A program made the position numbers and the translations under genes. This document shows positions 61,081 to 64,000 of a stretch of DNA of 64,000 bases, piece by piece. Each line of letters opens with the position of its first letter. The first letter of the stretch is position 1. The notes beneath the pieces were generated by a model. It was not told the origin of the DNA and ran no database searches. It saw only the letters and a list, made by a program, of their open reading frames with translations. The stretch is taken from NCBI GenBank assembly GCA_902771155.1, contig CACXVS010000003.1, positions 1 through 64,000 of the forward strand, in the 5' to 3' direction. Origin of the DNA: an uncultured Prevotellaceae bacterium (GTDB lineage: Bacteria > Bacteroidota > Bacteroidia > Bacteroidales > Bacteroidaceae).

Positions 61081-61566
61081 ATGAAACGAATAATGATGAT
61101 TCTGATGGCTGCGATGATGATAAGCAGCTCAGCCATTGCCCAGGAAGAAAGGCAAGGCAGTCTCCCTGAGAAGAAGTTCGATAAGACTGAGATGGCTAAG
61201 CATCGTACAGACAGAATGGTAAAAGACTATGGCCTGAACGACAAGCAGGCCAAGCAATTACTCGAACTGAACAGCAAGTATGTAGAAAAGATGAGACCTC
61301 ATGGAGGTCGTCCTCATCATGGTCATAAAGGTGGGCCTCGTCCTCCGAGAGACGGGAAAGATGTCAAGGGCCAGCGTCCAGAGCCTCCAAAGGATGGTAA
61401 ACGTATGGCGCCTCCCAAAGAGGGTAAACATTTGGAGCATCACAAGAAGATGGAGGAGACGATGAAGGCCTACGATGCCGAACTGAAGAAGATTATGACC
61501 GAAGATCAATTCAAAGTTTATCAGGCTGATATGCAGAAACGCAGCCAGCATCGTGAACACAAATAA
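61081..61566 (+). CDS. DUF4890-like His/Lys/Pro-rich periplasmic protein
   Basis: A 161-residue exported protein, Met-rich signal peptide ending near AIAQ. A helix (TEMAKHRTDRMVKDYGLNDK) is followed by a His/Gly/Pro-rich tract (about residues 72-122, with GGRPHHGHKGGP) and a second helix ending TEDQFKVYQADM. The pattern fits DUF4890 and recalls Spy/CpxP-like chaperones. The histidine tract could bind metal. It follows the regulator by 168 bp in which I see no feature. Link to the imelysin system is by position only. Confidence 0.8.
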   Translation: MKRIMMILMAAMMISSSAIAQEERQGSLPEKKFDKTEMAKHRTDRMVKDYGLNDKQAKQLLELNSKYVEKMRPHGGRPHHGHKGGPRPPRDGKDVKGQRPEPPKDGKRMAPPKEGKHLEHHKKMEETMKAYDAELKKIMTEDQFKVYQADMQKRSQHREHK

Positions 61567-61587
61567 TTAGTTAGGTTACAGGAAAGC

Positions 61588-61665
61588 AAAAAGGCGCAAC
61601 TCTCACGAGCTGCGCCGTTTCCATAACCAATTAACCTAACTAAACCTGTGTATGATTTTCTTTTT
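61588..61665 (-). ncRNA. Candidate small RNA
   Basis: A minus-strand unit of about 78 nt. Promoter core TACCTTTG at 61672-61679, a T/G-rich body with GTTTAGTTAGGTTAATTGG, and a terminator (GGCGCAGCTC/GAGTTGCGCC with one mismatch, followed by TTTTT). No gene lies downstream on this strand for more than 1.5 kb, so it does not look like a leader. A 17-codon frame starting at 61624 runs through the terminator and is unlikely to be translated. Confidence 0.55.
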
Positions 61666-61671
61666 CTGTTG

Positions 61672-61679
61672 CAAAGGTA
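61672..61679 (-). promoter_or_regulatory. Promoter core of the candidate small RNA
   Basis: TACCTTTG on the minus strand followed by CAAC, about 40 nt beyond the GH32 terminator. Confidence 0.55.
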
Positions 61680-61708
61680 CAAAGATTCCACCTTGCACTT
61701 GATAAGAT

Positions 61709-61767
61709 ATGTTTCAAAGACTAACAAAAATCGTTCAATGCAACAAAAATGTATGCAATGAACGATT
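61709..61767 (-). repeat. 59-bp inverted repeat IR2 containing a terminator
   Basis: Reverse-orientation partner of 46802-46860 with three mismatches. On the minus strand it forms a 14-bp stem with one mismatch followed by TTTTT, 5 nt after the GH32 stop, so it also ends a glycosidase transcript. Confidence 0.9.
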
Positions 61768-61772
61768 TTTAG

Positions 61773-63308
61773 TTACCAAATACGGCTGAGTGTTCGGACT
61801 TGCGTTGAGACATTGCCCGAGAGCAACAGACTGTCGTAGATAGATTGGGGGAAGACAAGGTTAGTCATCGACAGGGTGCCATCCTTGGTGAGAATTTCAA
61901 TAGACGATTGATCAACGAACAGGTCGATGGTCACCTTATCACCTGCTGTATTCAACGGAGCCTTCATCGAGGGGATGGAGAAACTGCCATTGAAGTCTGC
62001 ACGGCCAGAGTTGGCGTTACGATGTACGACCAATGAACGTTCTGAGGCATAAATATCGATAACAAACTTCTCATTGTTGCCGTTACTGAGCGTGATGGTG
62101 GCGTTTTGATCCAGACTGACATCGAAACGTAGCTGATAAGCCGATTTCTGGGCATCAAGTGGTAAGGTCTCAGTGCTGACCGTCTGCCACTGGCCTGCTA
62201 TCTTGTCAATCTCGCTCACCACAGGACAACAGAGCAAAGGCTTATTGTCGTACTCAGTAAGTTTCAGTTCACGAGGCAACGTCATGGCAGAGCGCCAAGG
62301 CGAACAGGGTACATTACCTGCATACTGCCAGTTATTCATCCATCCAATCATCAGCTTCCTGTCACCTGTGTTCGACCAGGTTACGCCAGCATAGTTGTCC
62401 ATGCCGTAGTCGAGCCAAAGTGGATAGTCGAGGGCATCGGCCTTGAACTCTTTTCCATCAAAGTCGCCCACGAAATACATCATGCCTGAACCAAGGATAC
62501 GACCACCAGGATTGACACTTACTATCAGTACCCATTTGTCGCCAAATTGAAGAAGGTCTGGGCACTCCCACTGAAGATTGGGACGTCCTGGCAGATCGAC
62601 AACAAATGTGCTCAGGTGGTTCCAGTTCTTCAGGTTGGTGGAACCATAGAATTCAATTCCTCGTAGCCAACCCTTAGCCAGAGCCATCACCCACTGTTTG
62701 GTGCCTTCATGCCAGAATACTTTCGGATCGCGCAAGTTGTCGTCGTTGTTTCTGATAACAGGGTTGCCTGAATAGCGGGTAAATGTCTGCCCTCCATCGG
62801 TAGAGTAGGCAATGCTTTGTTGCTGAATGCCATCGGCTGATGTATAGAGAGCCACCATTGCATTAGCGCCAAAGCCACCAGTATTGTCTTTGTCGATGAT
62901 AGCTGAGCCCGAGAAGATATCTCCAAGTTCGTCACGTTGCAGTGCTACGGATTGTTCCTTCCAGTGTATCAGGTCGGAAGAGGTAGCATGGCCCCACGAC
63001 ATATTGCCCCAGTCGTTGCCTCTCGGATTATACTGATAGAACAAGTGATATGTTCCATCGGCATAAACCATTCCGTTGGGATCGTTCATCCAGTTCTTGG
63101 CTGGAGTGAAGTGAATCTGTGGGCGATACTGTTCTTTATAACTATCTGCCGTTGGCTCCGGAGGCGTTACGGGCTCTTCAGGCGTAGGTGCTGGAGGAGT
63201 GGGAGGATCCGACTTGGGATCGTCACTCGAGCAGCCAAAGATGGTAACCGCCATAGCAGCGGTTACCATCATGAGGGATATTCGTCTAAGTACTCGCATA
63301 GACTTCAT
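61773..63308 (-). CDS. Surface lipoprotein GH32 fructan hydrolase
   Basis: A 511-residue GH32 enzyme. Lipobox IFGCS (Cys26) followed by SDDPKSD, an acidic surface-export type signal, and a Pro/Glu-rich tether (about residues 33-55). Catalytic WMNDPNG (nucleophile Asp), LRDPKVFW and WECPDLLQF (acid Glu) are intact, with a C-terminal beta-sandwich. It lacks the DUF4980 domain of the 46.9-kb enzyme. Being surface-anchored and next to a DUF4960 gene (18 nt), it is probably the fructanase of a Sus-type fructan locus continuing off the right edge. Confidence 0.92.
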   Translation of the reverse strand: MKSMRVLRRISLMMVTAAMAVTIFGCSSDDPKSDPPTPPAPTPEEPVTPPEPTADSYKEQYRPQIHFTPAKNWMNDPNGMVYADGTYHLFYQYNPRGNDWGNMSWGHATSSDLIHWKEQSVALQRDELGDIFSGSAIIDKDNTGGFGANAMVALYTSADGIQQQSIAYSTDGGQTFTRYSGNPVIRNNDDNLRDPKVFWHEGTKQWVMALAKGWLRGIEFYGSTNLKNWNHLSTFVVDLPGRPNLQWECPDLLQFGDKWVLIVSVNPGGRILGSGMMYFVGDFDGKEFKADALDYPLWLDYGMDNYAGVTWSNTGDRKLMIGWMNNWQYAGNVPCSPWRSAMTLPRELKLTEYDNKPLLCCPVVSEIDKIAGQWQTVSTETLPLDAQKSAYQLRFDVSLDQNATITLSNGNNEKFVIDIYASERSLVVHRNANSGRADFNGSFSIPSMKAPLNTAGDKVTIDLFVDQSSIEILTKDGTLSMTNLVFPQSIYDSLLLSGNVSTQVRTLSRIW

Positions 63309-63326
63309 ACTATAGGGGATTCTTGT

Positions 63327-64000
63327 TTATCTGGTCTTCAGATATTCCAGAGAATTCTTAGCCAGAGTCAGCACGTTGTCCTGATAGATGTTGTTGCTTG
63401 GATGTGCGCTCTTATCAGGCGAACCATCACGATTCTTCATCGAGAACTCGCAACCACCATTACCGATGCAGATGAGTGTGCCTTGGAACTCAGTGTTACC
63501 CTGCTGGGCCTCCCAAACATTCATCTGGCTTACCCACCATATCTGGCTATCCCATGTACCGAGCGGATAGACACCGTAGATCTGGGTACACTGAATGTAG
63601 CATGACTCTTCCTGATTGCCGATGCCAGTCCAAAGTGATGGCAGGTTGAAGTACAGACAGTTGTGGTCTTCTGTCCAACCCGGACCCTTGAAGGCAATCA
63701 GCTTGGTATCGGCATTGGTCTCTACCTCCAGTCCCTTGTAGATAGGATGAGTAGAATGATCCTTTCTGAACTTGTGGTCGGGATTCAGCTCTACAGCCAT
63801 CTTCCAGGTATCCTCGTTGATGCCACCTTCGCCGAAACCGAATGCGTGGTCGTTGCTCTTCATCTCGTCGAGACTGATACGGCCCAGATGTCCGGCATAT
63901 ACTGTAGCGTGGCTCCAGAGCAGCATGCTTCCGCCTTCCTTGTACCACTCACGGATGATAGGTGTTGCAGCCTCTACGTCAGCGGGGATATTCCAAACGT
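63327..64000 (-). CDS. DUF4960-type glycan-locus protein (5' end outside window)
   Basis: The C-terminal 224 residues of a longer protein; the frame stays open to 64000, beyond the internal Met at 63926. GGSMLLWSHATVYAGHLGRI, FGFGEGGINEDTWKM, IYGVYPLGTWDSQIWWVSQM and CIGNGGCEFSMKN fit the DUF4960 domain of surface glycan-binding proteins in Bacteroides fructan loci. Upstream genes (not visible) would be expected to be SusD- and SusC-like. The DUF4960 call is by eye. Confidence 0.75.
   Translation of the reverse strand, partial: VWNIPADVEAATPIIREWYKEGGSMLLWSHATVYAGHLGRISLDEMKSNDHAFGFGEGGINEDTWKMAVELNPDHKFRKDHSTHPIYKGLEVETNADTKLIAFKGPGWTEDHNCLYFNLPSLWTGIGNQEESCYIQCTQIYGVYPLGTWDSQIWWVSQMNVWEAQQGNTEFQGTLICIGNGGCEFSMKNRDGSPDKSAHPSNNIYQDNVLTLAKNSLEYLKTR

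Noticed and set aside
61571..61624. A 17-codon frame in the candidate small RNA
   Set aside because: It reads through the terminator stem, has no clear ribosome site, and does not look like an amino-acid attenuator leader; kept only as a note.

Overview
The window looks like chromosomal DNA from a gut or rumen Bacteroidales bacterium, most likely Prevotella in the broad sense (Prevotella/Segatella/Xylanibacter). The signs are promoters of the Bacteroidetes type (TTG, about 20 nt, TAnnTTTG), many SPII lipoproteins, BspA-type leucine-rich surface proteins, fructan-locus genes (GH32, DUF4960), and the Bacteroidetes order murI-skp-skp-skp-bamA-uppS. I saw no prophage, transposase, CRISPR array or rRNA. 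All functions below come from reading motifs by eye; no database search was possible.

Region 1 (about 0.1-10.4 kb, minus strand, visibly more A+T-rich than 24-38 kb) is a tightly packed run of cell-surface genes: small lipoproteins, two large paralogous BspA/LRR proteins, one frameshifted gene and an outer-membrane protein. Several share the same N-terminal leader or the same C-terminal tag, so the run seems to have grown by local duplication and recombination. Region 2 (10.6-16.5 kb) holds a DUF3836-like protein, a DUF3737 beta-helix protein coupled to a MalY/PatB-type C-S lyase, a histidine acid phosphatase and a GH43-type glycosidase. Region 3 (16.6-44.9 kb) is mostly core: tRNA-Arg(CCT), secDF, rhomboid protease, HU, tRNA-Gln(TTG), the metK-DUF4271-hemD-rnpA-yidD-tyrS run, xerC/D, aroQ, rbfA, a LolC/E-type permease, murI, three skp copies, bamA, uppS, pckA and a type-B carboxylesterase. 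It also holds an unannotated 31-residue membrane peptide gene with its own promoter and terminator.

Region 4 (45-50.7 kb) is carbohydrate use: a GH26 mannanase, then GH32, a sugar permease and fructokinase in one plus-strand operon that hydrolyses fructan, imports fructose and phosphorylates it. A second, lipoprotein GH32 and a DUF4960 protein at 61.8-64 kb (running off the right edge) belong to another fructan locus.

Region 5 (50.9-61.7 kb), between the two fructan segments, is the most interesting part. A regulator combining a RIC/ScdA-like N-terminus, a hemerythrin domain and a LuxR helix-turn-helix is divergent from a seven-gene run: porin, imelysin, di-heme DUF1111 oxidoreductase, second porin, mono-heme lipoprotein, chorismatase/Rid-like enzyme, and an orphan periplasmic domain of the CcsA/ResB cytochrome-c assembly protein. 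DUF2023-flavodoxin and a His-rich periplasmic protein flank it. Together they suggest an iron- or oxygen-responsive envelope redox/iron-acquisition system. About 15 kb containing this region and the GH32 operon is bracketed by near-identical 59-bp inverted repeats.
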